Notes: generated by a model from the sequence alone, not told the origin. Positions 16,153 through 25,272 are shown, counted from the first letter of the stretch. The stretch is DNA of 40,624 nt from Staphylococcus pragensis (GCF_004785665.1 NZ_SRPJ01000011.1:1-40624); one strand, 5' to 3'. Made by a program: numbers and translations.

Positions 16153-18411
16153 TTAATGTTTAATATAATCTTTCAAATGTTTTGCGGTTACTGAATTTTC
16201 AACTTCAAAAATACCTTCTGGTTGGCCTGCATAAAGCAATTGGCCCCCTTTATCTCCAGCGAAAGGTCCGATATCAATTAACCAATCTGCTTGCGTCATC
16301 ATCGTTAAGTTATGTTCGATTAAGATAACTGTATTGCCTTCATCAATCAGATTATTAAAGCAATCAATTAATATAGGTAAGTCATCTTCATGTAAGCCAG
16401 TTGTTGGTTCGTCAAAGATGAACAGTTGATTTGTCACATCTTGTGTAAGATAACGACTTAACTTTACGCGTTGAGTTTCCCCGCCTGATAACGTATCGAG
16501 AGATTGACCTAACGTCATATAGTTAAGTCCCGTATCAGCTAAAGCTTGAAGTGGACGTATAATATTAGGACTATCACTAAACTTCTCAATCGCTTCTTCA
16601 ACGGTCAACGCTAAAATATCAGCAATAGAATAGCCATCTACTTTCGCCTCTAATACTTCAGGACGGTATCTTGTGCCACCACACATTTCGCACACTTGTG
16701 AAAAGTCCGGCATAAACGCAAGCTCCGTTTTCAATACACCTTTACCATGACATTCTGGACACGCACCTTCAGAATTATAACTAAATATGCTTTTTTTAAG
16801 TCCAGTATGTTTACTAAAGAAACTACGCACATCATCAAAGATATCTAAATAAGTGAGTAGGTTAGAACGATTAGATGCATGCACAGGTTTCTGATCGATG
16901 AAAATGGCTTCTTGATTACTTTCAAATGCTGCTGTAATGAGCGAACTTTTACCTGAACCAGCCACGCCAGTGACGACCGTCATTGCATGTTTCGGTAGTT
17001 CAGTAGAAATATTATTTAGGTTGTTGCGACTAATGTTTGAAATGTTAATCATTTCGTTAGGCTGACGTAATTCAGACTTCAAGGTGTGCGTTTGTTTCAA
17101 CGCATGGCCAGTACTTGTCTCAGATTGAAGTAAGTCCTTGTAGCTACCTGTGAAGGTAATCTCGCCACCATGTTTACCAGCGCGCGGACCTAAATCAATG
17201 ATGTGGTCAGCCGTCTTAATAACGTCAGGGTCATGCTCAACGACGAGAACGGTATTTCCTTTATCTTTTAGGGATTGAATGATGTCATTGATACGTTGAA
17301 TGTCCTCAGGATGTAAGCCGACGCTTGGTTCATCAATGATATAAACAAGGTCACTTAATGGACTGTTTAAATGACGAATCAGTTTGATGCGTTGTGATTC
17401 ACCACCAGATAAAGAAGTCGTTTCTCTCGCTAGAGTTAAGTAATTTAAACCGATATAACTTAATGCTTCAAGTTGTTGTTTGAGTGGTTCGATAATCACA
17501 CGTGCCTTGTCTGATTTTATTTTTTCTAAAAAGGCTAACGCCTCGTCGATTTGTAAGTTCGTAAATTCTGCTATATTTAAGCCATGGATTTTACAACTTA
17601 ATACTTTGTCATTAAGACGTTGACCATGACAACTTGGACAGTCATGTTTAGAGACGACGCGATCAATATCTGCTTTGAAACGTTTCTTTTCAAAATTATC
17701 ATTTAGTAAAAATGAACGACGAAATCTATGAATTAATCCTTCAAATTTAGCAGTTCTAGGCCAATTTGCTGGCGGATTTTTTAATTTAGTAGGTTCTGTA
17801 TAAAGAAACGTATCCATTTCTTCTTTAGTATAGTCTTTTAACTTTTTATCATTATCGAATAAACCAGAATATACATAACGTTTACCACGCCAGCTGTCTG
17901 GTCTAAAAGAAGGGAACTTAATTGCATCTTCATTAAGTGATTTATCGTAATCTAATAACTCATCTAAATCGATATCTTCAACGTAGCCTAAACCAGAACA
18001 TGTCTCACACATCCCTTTAGGATTATTAAATGAAAAGATGTCAGAATAACCTACGAAAGGTTCACCAATACGAGACCATAAAAGACGTACGGAAGCATAA
18101 ATATCAGAAATCGTACCTACCGTGGAGCGTGAATTACCTCCAAGTCGCTTCTGATTAATAATCATTGCAACGGGAAGATTTTTAATTTGATCAACATCTG
18201 GTTTCTCATATTGTGTGAGCTGATGTTGGACATAACTTGAATAAGTTTCGTTTAACAATCTTTCTGATTCTGCAGCGACAGTATTAAAGACGAGTGAAGA
18301 CTTCCCCGAGCCTGACCGCCCTGTAAAAACAGTTAACTGATGCTTTGGAATCGTTACGTTTATATTTTTTAAATTATTCTGTTTTGCGCCGATAATTTCT
18401 ATATTACTCAT
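16153..18411 (-). CDS. UvrA-like ABC ATPase (class II UvrA paralogue)
   Basis: I start at ATG 18411 (752 residues), behind AGAGGTG, rather than at GTG 18414. It has two UvrA-type ATPase heads with Walker A FTGRSGSGKSS near residue 30 and VTGVAGSGKSS near 485, the UvrA signatures SLSGGESQRIKL and TLSGGETQRVKL, and Walker B IDEPSVGLHPED and FDEPTTGLHEDD. Cysteine pairs of the zinc modules are present (CETCSGLGY, CPSCHGQR, CPECHGKG, CEMCGGTR). Compared with housekeeping UvrA (about 940 residues) it lacks most of the UvrB-binding and insertion regions. It therefore belongs with the shorter UvrA2/DrrC-like proteins linked to DNA-damage or DNA-binding drug tolerance. Its role here is unproven. It lies just downstream of the acetyltransferase gene, possibly in one transcript. 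Confidence 0.88.
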   Translation of the reverse strand: MSNIEIIGAKQNNLKNINVTIPKHQLTVFTGRSGSGKSSLVFNTVAAESERLLNETYSSYVQHQLTQYEKPDVDQIKNLPVAMIINQKRLGGNSRSTVGTISDIYASVRLLWSRIGEPFVGYSDIFSFNNPKGMCETCSGLGYVEDIDLDELLDYDKSLNEDAIKFPSFRPDSWRGKRYVYSGLFDNDKKLKDYTKEEMDTFLYTEPTKLKNPPANWPRTAKFEGLIHRFRRSFLLNDNFEKKRFKADIDRVVSKHDCPSCHGQRLNDKVLSCKIHGLNIAEFTNLQIDEALAFLEKIKSDKARVIIEPLKQQLEALSYIGLNYLTLARETTSLSGGESQRIKLIRHLNSPLSDLVYIIDEPSVGLHPEDIQRINDIIQSLKDKGNTVLVVEHDPDVIKTADHIIDLGPRAGKHGGEITFTGSYKDLLQSETSTGHALKQTHTLKSELRQPNEMINISNISRNNLNNISTELPKHAMTVVTGVAGSGKSSLITAAFESNQEAIFIDQKPVHASNRSNLLTYLDIFDDVRSFFSKHTGLKKSIFSYNSEGACPECHGKGVLKTELAFMPDFSQVCEMCGGTRYRPEVLEAKVDGYSIADILALTVEEAIEKFSDSPNIIRPLQALADTGLNYMTLGQSLDTLSGGETQRVKLSRYLTQDVTNQLFIFDEPTTGLHEDDLPILIDCFNNLIDEGNTVILIEHNLTMMTQADWLIDIGPFAGDKGGQLLYAGQPEGIFEVENSVTAKHLKDYIKH

Positions 18412-18464
18412 CACTTACACCTCTTAATTACACTTTTATGTCTTATTTCGTTTGGAAAATTAAT

Positions 18465-19250
18465 TTATTGTTCGAGTGGTTCGATTGTTACGTCTAGGTT
18501 GAAGTACTTCTCAAGCATGTCACGATAATTATCAGATGTGACATCAATTTGTTCTTTATTGTCTTGTTTGCTTAATGTTAGGTGATTAAACGACATCGTA
18601 GCACGTCCAAATAATTGTGGTTTAGTAATCATGAGTTGTTTTACAAAGATAGACTCAGGATTTTTAGAATTATATTCAATCATATCGTCGAAATCATGAA
18701 TGTTTTGAGGTTTCATTTCGGCTTCGTAACGTGTAACCCATTGTTCATTTTCAAGTTTTTGTACGATATATGTGTCTTCATTTTCAGAAATAGCGCGAAA
18801 TTGGCCTGTTAAATCTGTAACAGGATGTGTTGGATCTAGGGAAGCGATACGTAATGATTGTAAAGGTAAGTCGCCAAAGCCTACGTCAGCTACATAATTG
18901 ATATTATCAATAGGAACTACGAGTGACATATGAGAACCATGAGGACTTGTATGCCCACCGGGTTGATGTACAGTTGCTGGCATGCGATGTACAGTGAAAC
19001 CTTTTTCTTCAAGGTAGGTACCGAAGAAGTGGTTCATTTCATAGCAGAAACCACCTCGATGCTGATTGATTATTTTATCGAACAGATTGTCAATCTCTAC
19101 AGAGATAGGTACGTCGTTTTGTACATTTATATTTTCAAAAGGCACCGTCATCATATATCGATTTATATAATAATCGAGTGCTTCAACTGTGGGATGGTCG
19201 TATTGTGAAGCATCTATACCCAAATAGCGTTCAATAGCTTGTATATCCAT
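18465..19250 (-). CDS. nat: Arylamine N-acetyltransferase
   Basis: The 261-residue cytosolic enzyme moves acetyl from acetyl-CoA to arylamines, hydrazines or similar amines through a cysteine intermediate. The catalytic triad is readable: Cys in HRGGFCYEMNHFF (about residue 69), His in GSHMSLVV (about 106) and Asp in VADVGFGD (about 122). The N-terminal YLGIDA..TVEALDYYINRYMMTVPFENINV is the NAT family start. Length is normal. The ribosome site AAAGGAG lies upstream of the ATG. The downstream UvrA-like gene begins only about 50 bases on, with no clear terminator between, so a two-gene transcript for xenobiotic or drug tolerance is possible but not proven. Confidence 0.92.
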   Translation of the reverse strand: MDIQAIERYLGIDASQYDHPTVEALDYYINRYMMTVPFENINVQNDVPISVEIDNLFDKIINQHRGGFCYEMNHFFGTYLEEKGFTVHRMPATVHQPGGHTSPHGSHMSLVVPIDNINYVADVGFGDLPLQSLRIASLDPTHPVTDLTGQFRAISENEDTYIVQKLENEQWVTRYEAEMKPQNIHDFDDMIEYNSKNPESIFVKQLMITKPQLFGRATMSFNHLTLSKQDNKEQIDVTSDNYRDMLEKYFNLDVTIEPLEQ

Positions 19251-19332
19251 TAAATGAGGACTCCTTTGTTAAAAGCTTTTATTAATCCATACCCTATAAT
19301 GAAGGAATGACGCATATAGACTTTAGGACGCA

Positions 19333-19380
19333 AAAAAAGTTCTAAACATTGGATAGCTGTTGCTTCCTAGTGTTTAGAAC
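19333..19380 (-). terminator. Terminator after the ABC permease gene
   Basis: GTTCTAAACA (19339-19348) pairs with TGTTTAGAAC (19371-19380). The A-run at 19332-19338 is a T-tract on the minus strand, so this closes the XRE-DUF3169-ABC group. Confidence 0.85.
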
Positions 19381-19416
19381 CAATTATATGTGTATTCATG
19401 TTTTATAATCTGAACT

Positions 19417-20052
19417 TTATAACTCTTGTTTGTTGAAAATGGCTAATGAAATAAAATAAGAAGCCACTAAACAAATCAAACCAAGTATTGCATATAAACT
19501 AATGAAAAGGATATCTGTAGGATTTGTTCCTAAATCAGAGAATGAACCTGAACGTGCAATGGCAGACATAATAACACCAAAGTAAGTAATAAAGAATAAA
19601 ATAAGAACGATAACCGATGTTGAAATCATGATGACATTTGAATTTTCAGGACCAAATTTAAATGTTAACGGGAACATGATAGCATATGTGCCTGCCGCAC
19701 CAATACCTACTAAACCTGAAATAAGTGTTAACATTAAATTCTGATGTATCGCTAATACTGCAATTAAACCAATAATTAATCCGATAAAGATGAGTATGCC
19801 ATAAAATGCGAAATAGCTTTTAACATAAGCACTACGGTGTGATGGCAATGTTGAGACATAATACATCCACTTTGAGTCTTTTTCACGTTTTAAGTTATCT
19901 GTCACCGGTGACAATAAGAAAATCATTGGTAAGAAGCATGCCATTGCTGGGTTTATGAAGGCAAATAAGAAACTTGCTATAATGGCTACAATTAAATATG
20001 TGATAAGTGGCTTTTTAGATGCGTAAAAACTACTTAATATTAGACCTTTCAT
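19417..20052 (-). CDS. ABC-2 type transporter permease
   Basis: The 211-residue protein is nearly all membrane, with about six helices and a cytosolic loop rich in charged residues after the second (SPVTDNLKREKDSKWMYYVSTLPSHRSAYVKS). That loop pattern is typical of the ABC-2 permeases paired with CcmA-like ATPases, including the staphylococcal PSM exporter Pmt type and bacitracin-resistance-type pumps. It overlaps the ATPase gene stop by one base, so the two form a translationally coupled exporter. The substrate is unknown: a peptide, lipid or drug are all possible. It is not Pmt itself by context, since there is no second ATPase/permease pair and no GntR regulator. Confidence 0.8.
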   Translation of the reverse strand: MKGLILSSFYASKKPLITYLIVAIIASFLFAFINPAMACFLPMIFLLSPVTDNLKREKDSKWMYYVSTLPSHRSAYVKSYFAFYGILIFIGLIIGLIAVLAIHQNLMLTLISGLVGIGAAGTYAIMFPLTFKFGPENSNVIMISTSVIVLILFFITYFGVIMSAIARSGSFSDLGTNPTDILFISLYAILGLICLVASYFISLAIFNKQEL

Positions 20053-20897
20053 TATTTATCACCTCTCATAATTAATTTTGTCGCGTCATCAATATTGTTA
20101 AGTGGGTGAGCATTCGTAACACTAGACCAATCTTTAATTAAGATTTGGCGTTTACCTTGTCTTACTCTTGATGCAATGATGATGTCTTGTGGAATTTCTA
20201 AATCATCATGTTCATCAATTTCTACAATTCCGTATTGATTTAACAAGTGTTCTTTACTTTCTTGAAGTACAATTTCACCATCACGCATAAAGATTAATTT
20301 TGTAGCTAAATGTTCTATATCTTCGGAAATATGAGATGAAATGAGTATGCCATTACCCTCTGAAATATAGTCTTCCAACATTTCAATGACTTCTTCACGC
20401 CCTGATACGTCCATACCAGCAGTTGCTTCATCCAGTATGAGTAATTTTGTATCATGCGCTAAAGCCATGGCTAAGGCTGCTTTCATACGCATTCCTCTTG
20501 AGAATGTTTTAATTTGAGCGTTAGTTGGTAATTCGAAACGTTGAATGACTTCAAAGAAACGAGCGCTGTTCCATGTTTTGAAAATATTCGCAAAAACTTT
20601 ATCCATATCTTTGATTTCGAGTTTATCTGGGACACGTAAATCATCAAATACGACGCCTATATGTTCTTTATAATCATGATCTTTGTCAGATACTACTTTA
20701 TCAAAGAATGAAATCTCTCCAGAATCTTTGAAACGATTGCCTACCAACGTATTAATTAGCGTTGATTTACCGGAACCGTTCTTTCCAACTAACCCAATTA
20801 CTTCGCCGGGTTTTAAAGTGAAAGAAATATCACTTAAGTTAAAGTTGGATTTCTTATAAGATTTGTTCAGGTGTTGCACTTGCAATAGATGTTCCAT
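20052..20897 (-). CDS. ABC transporter ATP-binding protein
   Basis: The 281-residue ATPase powers the permease next to it. Walker A GLVGKNGSGKST is near residues 36-47, the ABC signature appears as the variant FSRGMRMKAALAMALA near 135-150, Walker B LLILDEATAGMD is near 158-169, and the switch His is in ISSHISEDIEHL near 190. The C-terminal ~70 residues form a small extra domain common in CcmA-type exporters. In overall order it resembles PmtA. The signature SRGM and the alanine in DEAT are usual for this subgroup and do not suggest loss of function. An 88-bp spacer separates it from the DUF3169 gene upstream on the same strand, so it may have an extra promoter. Confidence 0.87.
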   Translation of the reverse strand: MEHLLQVQHLNKSYKKSNFNLSDISFTLKPGEVIGLVGKNGSGKSTLINTLVGNRFKDSGEISFFDKVVSDKDHDYKEHIGVVFDDLRVPDKLEIKDMDKVFANIFKTWNSARFFEVIQRFELPTNAQIKTFSRGMRMKAALAMALAHDTKLLILDEATAGMDVSGREEVIEMLEDYISEGNGILISSHISEDIEHLATKLIFMRDGEIVLQESKEHLLNQYGIVEIDEHDDLEIPQDIIIASRVRQGKRQILIKDWSSVTNAHPLNNIDDATKLIMRGDK

Positions 20898-20985
20898 AAT
20901 AATCCTCTCTTTCTGTAGATAGCATAGAATTTATTGGATTTTTAATTTGTTACTTTCATCATAGTATAAATTTAACAATAAATAA

Positions 20986-21705
20986 TTAGGATTTATAAAA
21001 TTTACGTACTTTTAAAATATAACCAAATGTGTTGTAGGCGAATAAGATGATTAGAATGCCAATGCCAACCGCTTGGTTGATACCTGTAATAATTGAAAAG
21101 ATACCTAAGAACATAGCACCTATCACTATTAAGGAAATATTGACGTGATACACTTTAAACATTGATTCAAGTGTTATATGACGCTCACCTTCATCCATAT
21201 TTTGTAAAAAACGCTCTGTATAGTTGGCTTCGCCTTGTTTAGGCATACGTGCGTCGCATTTTCTATAAAAGAAACCAAGCATGATAGATGGGATAATTGT
21301 TAGTATAAATGGCACAATCACTAAAAATAAAATGGATGAGGGGCCATTACCTAAGGCAATAATAAATGTGTTTAATAAAGCGACTAATACTGTAATGTAA
21401 TATAATGTGCCAGTTCTCATGAAAGTTAAATTAGCTTTTTGATCATATTGATCGAGGTTGGCATCACTGGCATTTTCAGTTTTATGTTTGTATTTTAAAG
21501 ATGTCTGAGAAGTCTTCCAAATCGCAAAGATAAGTCCAATATTAATTAATGAAGCGATAATGGTAACGATAATCGTAAAACTGTATGAAGCGAAATGTAA
21601 GCTACCGAAGATGTTCCCATCACTTAACATTCCTATTGAGCTACCTATCATTCCACCAATGATACCTCCTATCAATAAATAGAGTAAATATCTACCTACT
21701 TTCAT
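20986..21705 (-). CDS. DUF3169-like four-to-six-helix membrane protein
   Basis: The 239-residue membrane protein has hydrophobic segments near residues 5-25, 40-62, 100-120, 125-145, 185-205 and 210-228. It carries a polar loop (KTSQTSLKYKHKTENASDANLDQY) and a cytosolic stretch EANYTERFLQNMDEGERHITLESMF. DUF3169 proteins typically sit next to small XRE regulators in Firmicutes; function is unknown, possibly sensing or immunity for an exporter. Its ATG overlaps the regulator's stop codon by four bases, so the two are translated together. The family call rests on length, context and pattern rather than a motif. Confidence 0.65.
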   Translation of the reverse strand: MKVGRYLLYLLIGGIIGGMIGSSIGMLSDGNIFGSLHFASYSFTIIVTIIASLINIGLIFAIWKTSQTSLKYKHKTENASDANLDQYDQKANLTFMRTGTLYYITVLVALLNTFIIALGNGPSSILFLVIVPFILTIIPSIMLGFFYRKCDARMPKQGEANYTERFLQNMDEGERHITLESMFKVYHVNISLIVIGAMFLGIFSIITGINQAVGIGILIILFAYNTFGYILKVRKFYKS

Positions 21706-21905
21706 AAATCTTCCTCCTCGAATATAAAGACGTTTTCAACTTGTTCATTAAATATGCGTGCAATTTTAACTGCGGTTAAGATGGATGGCATAAAATCATT
21801 ACGTTCAATCAAAGAAACCGTTTGACGCGAAATGGCGGCTTTTTGTGCGAGTTGTGTTTGATTGTAGCCATCGCGAGCACGTAATTCTTTTAGGCGATTT
21901 CGCAA
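21702..21905 (-). CDS. Small XRE-family transcription regulator
   Basis: I place the start at TTG 21905 (67 residues, MRNRLKELRARDGYNQTQL), because AAGGAG lies 9 bases before it; the TTG at 21914 abuts that site and is too close. The product is a single helix-turn-helix of the Cro/C1 type: QTQLAQKAAISRQTVSLIERND (about 16-37) contains the recognition helix, and the tail NVFIFEEEDL is typical of the short YozG/XRE group. It probably represses its own operon and perhaps the ABC genes. It overlaps the DUF3169 start by 4 bases. Confidence 0.85.
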   Translation of the reverse strand: MRNRLKELRARDGYNQTQLAQKAAISRQTVSLIERNDFMPSILTAVKIARIFNEQVENVFIFEEEDL

Positions 21906-22004
21906 TTTAATCAACTCCTTAATTGATACGATACATCATCTTAGTTATTTTGACAAATATAATAGTCAAAAAGACGCTTATTTTTGTCATTAAAGTTATA
22001 AAAG

Positions 22005-22042
22005 TAGCCTTCGGGTTGTCTGATATTAGACGTCCGGAAGGC
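22005..22042 (-). terminator. Terminator-like hairpin after the Rrf2 gene
   Basis: On the minus strand AGCCTTCCGG pairs with CCCGAAGGCT (22032-22041 and 22007-22016 in plus coordinates), with a central mismatch and an inner GTCT/AGAC. ACTTTTATAACTTT follows. Confidence 0.7.
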
Positions 22043-22047
22043 TTAAC

Positions 22048-22530
22048 TTATTGTGTTTTACTATTAGCAGAAATCCATAGGAATAGTTCTTCAAGGTTAT
22101 ACTTTTCACCGATTGATTGGTTAACATCTTTCAAAGTAATTGAAGATAATGTAGATATTAAGGTCTCTTCAATATTGTTAAGTGCATGACTCACAACACA
22201 TAGTTCAGCTTTTTGGCCTTCATTTTCACCTAAAAAAGATTTCAATAAATGTTGGCTCGAGAAAATCTTATCTCGGCCTTCAATTGCTAAAAAGACATCA
22301 TAAAATGTGATTTCACTTAGAGGCTTATTGAGAGAAAACCCTCCATTTTTGCCAGGTGCTGAATGAACAAGTCCTTCTTTCGCTAGAGACTTAATAATTT
22401 TCTTCAAGTAAGAGTCTGAAACGTTTAAACGTTCGCTTAACGTTGTGGAAGTCAATACATGGTGTTGAGGGAGATGATTGAGAATTAATAAAACATAAAT
22501 GGCCTGTTCCCATCCTTTAGATAGTTTCAT
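22048..22530 (-). CDS. Rrf2-family transcription regulator
   Basis: The 160-residue winged-helix regulator matches Rrf2 in order: MKLSKGWEQAIYVLLIL at the start, then the recognition helix LSERLNVSDSYLKKIIKSLAKEGLV (about 31-55) and the wing HSAPGKNGGFSLNKPLSEITFYDVFLAIEG (56-85). It does not have the three-cysteine cluster of IscR or NsrR; only a single Cys (about residue 112) is visible, so it is unlikely to hold a cluster by itself. The start follows ACAGGTGAACG. It diverges from an EamA exporter gene, with a palindrome between them at 22572-22596, so it probably controls that exporter and itself. The effector is unknown. Confidence 0.87.
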   Translation of the reverse strand: MKLSKGWEQAIYVLLILNHLPQHHVLTSTTLSERLNVSDSYLKKIIKSLAKEGLVHSAPGKNGGFSLNKPLSEITFYDVFLAIEGRDKIFSSQHLLKSFLGENEGQKAELCVVSHALNNIEETLISTLSSITLKDVNQSIGEKYNLEELFLWISANSKTQ

Positions 22531-22571
22531 AAACGTTCACCTGTTTCTTCTGATTTATTCAATTATAAAAT

Positions 22572-22596
22572 ATAATATAAAAATTTTATATATTAT
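22572..22596. promoter_or_regulatory. Candidate Rrf2 operator
   Basis: ATAATATA (22572-22579) and TATATTAT (22589-22596) are perfect inverted arms around a 9-base centre containing AAAATTTT. It sits 42 bases upstream of the Rrf2 start and 91 upstream of the exporter start. AT-rich composition makes some palindromes likely by chance, so this is suggestive only. Confidence 0.4.
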
Positions 22597-22686
22597 CATT
22601 GAAAAATAAAGGAGTGCATTTATAATGTTAATTAAAGACAAAGAATATCTTAATTATCTTTAATGAATGATTTGGAGATGACATCT

Positions 22687-23607
22687 ATGAAATTACAACA
22701 ACGTTCTTATTTATCTTTTTATGTTTGTATTATTTTAACAACAATATGTATGGGATCTTCTTTTCCAACAGGAAAGTATTTGATTTCGATTGAGCACGTT
22801 CCTCCAATGTTACTTGGAGGATGGCGTTTCATTATAGCAGGGATTCTTATTTTATTTTTTATTTTATTGAAAAGGGGCATTCAAGAATTACTACCTGAAA
22901 GTAATGGTAGCGTTTTTAAAGGATTTGTATTTGTATCGGTTATTGGCTTGTTACAAACGGCTGGAACGATGGGGTTATTAAATATTGCAATGGCATTTGG
23001 CGTATCGTCTTCAATGTCAGCAGTCTTACTCTTCACGAATCCTTTATGGTTAGCCGTGCTTGCGCATTTCTTATTAAACGAACGTTTAACGAAGGTGAAA
23101 TGTTTTGCATTGGTATTAGGCATTACGGGTGTGGCTATTTGTTTAGGGTTAGATCGCACGTTATTAGGTTGGGGTGCGCTTGTAGCTTTATGTGGTTCGT
23201 TAGGTTGGGCGTGTAATACAATTGTGACAAAACAGTTTGTCTTTGATAAAGGGGCTTGGGTATTAACAGGTTGGCAATTATTATTAGGTGGGCTAATCAT
23301 GTTGTTTATAAGTGTCATCCTAAGAGAGTATTATTCAATCACATACTTAAATGGGTGGGGATGGCTATGGTTTTGGTGGCTTGTCTTCCCAGCGTCAATC
23401 GGTTCATTTGGATTATGGTTTAGCAGTTTGAAAATGCGTGGTGCTACGATTGCGAGTAGTTTTCTATTTTTAGTACCCTTATTTTCTACCATTTTTTCAA
23501 TTATAGGTTTAGGCGAACCTTTTACACTTCATATTATGGTAGGTGGCTTGTGCGTTATTATTGCGCTATTTTTTATTAATTATTCGCCACGTCATTCTAA
23601 TAATTAA
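22687..23607 (+). CDS. EamA/DMT-family transporter
   Basis: I start at ATG 22687 (306 residues, MKLQQRSYLSFYVC), since TTGGAG lies 9 bases before it; the ATG at 22663 lacks a ribosome site. About ten membrane helices in two EamA repeats are visible: GSSFPTGKYLI..PPMLLGGWRFIIAG near residues 20-50 and the second repeat from GWGALVALCGSLGWACNTIVTKQ near 165. The glycine-rich helix ends and short charged loops are typical of drug/metabolite exporters. Substrate is not predictable; amino acids or toxic metabolites are common in the family. It diverges from the Rrf2 gene and ends at a strong terminator. Confidence 0.85.
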   Translation: MKLQQRSYLSFYVCIILTTICMGSSFPTGKYLISIEHVPPMLLGGWRFIIAGILILFFILLKRGIQELLPESNGSVFKGFVFVSVIGLLQTAGTMGLLNIAMAFGVSSSMSAVLLFTNPLWLAVLAHFLLNERLTKVKCFALVLGITGVAICLGLDRTLLGWGALVALCGSLGWACNTIVTKQFVFDKGAWVLTGWQLLLGGLIMLFISVILREYYSITYLNGWGWLWFWWLVFPASIGSFGLWFSSLKMRGATIASSFLFLVPLFSTIFSIIGLGEPFTLHIMVGGLCVIIALFFINYSPRHSNN

Positions 23608-23646
23608 GTAAATAAATTTAAAAAAAACGAATAACTCCGCTTAACA

Positions 23647-23688
23647 GTTCTGGGATGGAAGTCACAATAAGCTCCCAGAACGTTTTTT
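23647..23688 (+). terminator. Terminator after the EamA gene
   Basis: GTTCTGGGA (23647-23655) pairs with TCCCAGAAC (23673-23681), followed by GTTTTTTTATT. Confidence 0.9.
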
Positions 23689-23965
23689 TATTCTTTTTTG
23701 AATTAGACATACTGACACTTCTTTAAATTAATTCTAGCATAATAGATTTTCTCCTAAAAATGAGAAGTAATTTAGAATACGTTATTAAAATTTTTTAAAT
23801 GTATATATCAATAAAGTTGAATAAATATACAGGAGTGAAAAGTGTATTAAGTCATTATAATCTTAGGTAAAACATCTTAAAATTATCTTAATTTTAATAC
23901 AATGAAAATTTATGAAAACTTATGAGATAAGAGTTTTGAGGAATTAAAAAATATGAACAAATCTC

Positions 23966-23994
23966 TTCACATGACATATAATTTTTTGTAATAT
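23966..23994 (+). promoter_or_regulatory. Probable promoter of the MFS gene
   Basis: TTCACA (23966-23971), 17 bases, then TAATAT (23989-23994) is a reasonable sigma-A pair, 45 bases before the start codon. The rest of the 23682-24038 gap is AT-rich, with no gene or strong structure that I can support. Confidence 0.5.
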
Positions 23995-24038
23995 AGCTAT
24001 CGTATTATTAAAAAATGAATAAAAAGGAGGAGGCAATA

Positions 24039-25208
24039 ATGAAGGATAACAGAATGATGTTTTTCATATTCATGCTAGGTACCTTTACAGTGGGCATGGC
24101 TGAATATGTTGTGACAGGTTTATTGACACAAATTGCAGGAGATATGAAAGTTTCGATTTCGAGCGCAGGTCTATTGATTAGCGTCTATGCGGTGAGCGTA
24201 GCAGTCATCGGACCATTTATGCGCATATTTACTATGAAAGTTCATGCACAACGTTTATTACCTATATTAGTAGCGATATTTATAGGAAGTAATATTATTG
24301 GAATGTTAGCGCCCAACTTTCCTATATTGCTGTTATCCCGATTGCTTTCTGCTTCAATGCATGCGCCGTTCTTTGGCGTATGTATGAGTGTGGCGGCTGC
24401 CGTGGCGCCACGTGGTAAACAGCCACAAGCGATTGCATTAGTACAAGCAGGCTTAACGATTGCAGTTATGATAGGTGTACCATTCGGATCATTCTTAGGT
24501 GGTTTCGCAAATTGGCGCGTGGTTTTTGGTGTAATGATTGGTTTAGCTATCATTACAATGTTAGGTATGTTGAAATTTGTTCCAAATGTTACTTTAAGTA
24601 CGGAAACGAATATTAAAGGTGAATTAAAAGTATTTAAAAATCCACATATTTTAATTATTATGTCTATTATTATATTTGGTTATTCTGGTGTGTTTACAAC
24701 GTATACATTTATGGAACCGATGATTCACAAATTTTCACCATATGGCATCGTAGGTCTGACGCTATGTCTATTTATGTTCGGTTTAGGCGGTGTAGCGGGA
24801 AATCTTATCACTGGTAGAGTGCCTGAACCAAAATTAACGAAATTTTTATTCTACACATTTTTATTATTGTTCTTAACGATTATTTCATTCGTGACAGCTG
24901 TGCATAGCGCAATTTTAGCAATTATTATTTGTTTCTTATTCGGTTTCGGTACGTTTGGTACAACGCCGTTACTTAACAGTAAGATTATTTTAAGTGCGAA
25001 AGAAGCGCCGTTACTTGCTAGTACGTTAGCTGCTTCAATCTTTAATGTTGCTAACTTTTTAGGCGCATTGATTGGTTCAATTCTATTATCAATTGGTTTC
25101 CCTTATCTAATCATTACTTTCGTATCTGGTGGCATTATTATTTTTGGTATTTTACTGAATACGTTAAATCATTTTTATGAAAAGAAAAATATCCAATTTG
25201 AAGAATAA
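24039..25208 (+). CDS. MFS transporter (DHA1-type efflux family)
   Basis: I start at ATG 24039 (389 residues), because AAAAAGGAGGAGG stands just before it; the ATG at 24015 is upstream of that site. Twelve hydrophobic helices are visible. The N-terminal FMLGTFTVGMAEYVVTGLLTQIAGDMKVSISSAGLLISVYAVSVAVIGP is the pattern of the AraJ/YbcL/PbuE-like DHA1 exporters. The motif-C-like helix 5 region ALVQAGLTIAVMIGVPFGSFLGGFANWRVVF supports a proton antiporter. Possible substrates are drugs, purines or sugars; none can be fixed from sequence. It has its own promoter and terminator and no adjacent regulator. Confidence 0.85.
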   Translation: MKDNRMMFFIFMLGTFTVGMAEYVVTGLLTQIAGDMKVSISSAGLLISVYAVSVAVIGPFMRIFTMKVHAQRLLPILVAIFIGSNIIGMLAPNFPILLLSRLLSASMHAPFFGVCMSVAAAVAPRGKQPQAIALVQAGLTIAVMIGVPFGSFLGGFANWRVVFGVMIGLAIITMLGMLKFVPNVTLSTETNIKGELKVFKNPHILIIMSIIIFGYSGVFTTYTFMEPMIHKFSPYGIVGLTLCLFMFGLGGVAGNLITGRVPEPKLTKFLFYTFLLLFLTIISFVTAVHSAILAIIICFLFGFGTFGTTPLLNSKIILSAKEAPLLASTLAASIFNVANFLGALIGSILLSIGFPYLIITFVSGGIIIFGILLNTLNHFYEKKNIQFEE

Positions 25209-25212
25209 AGTA

Positions 25213-25262
25213 ATACCTCTAACATGAGTAGTTGAAAGTACTGATGTTAGAGGTATTTTTAA
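25213..25262. terminator. Terminator between the MFS gene and the convergent gene at 25273
   Basis: A perfect 14-bp stem pairs AATACCTCTAACAT (25213-25226) with ATGTTAGAGGTATT (25245-25258), with a T-rich tail on the plus strand. Confidence 0.9.
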
Positions 25263-25272
25263 TTATTTATGC

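Noticed and set aside
19417..20897. PmtABCD phenol-soluble-modulin exporter
   Set aside because: Only one ATPase/permease pair is present, with an XRE rather than a GntR regulator; kept as a related exporter only.
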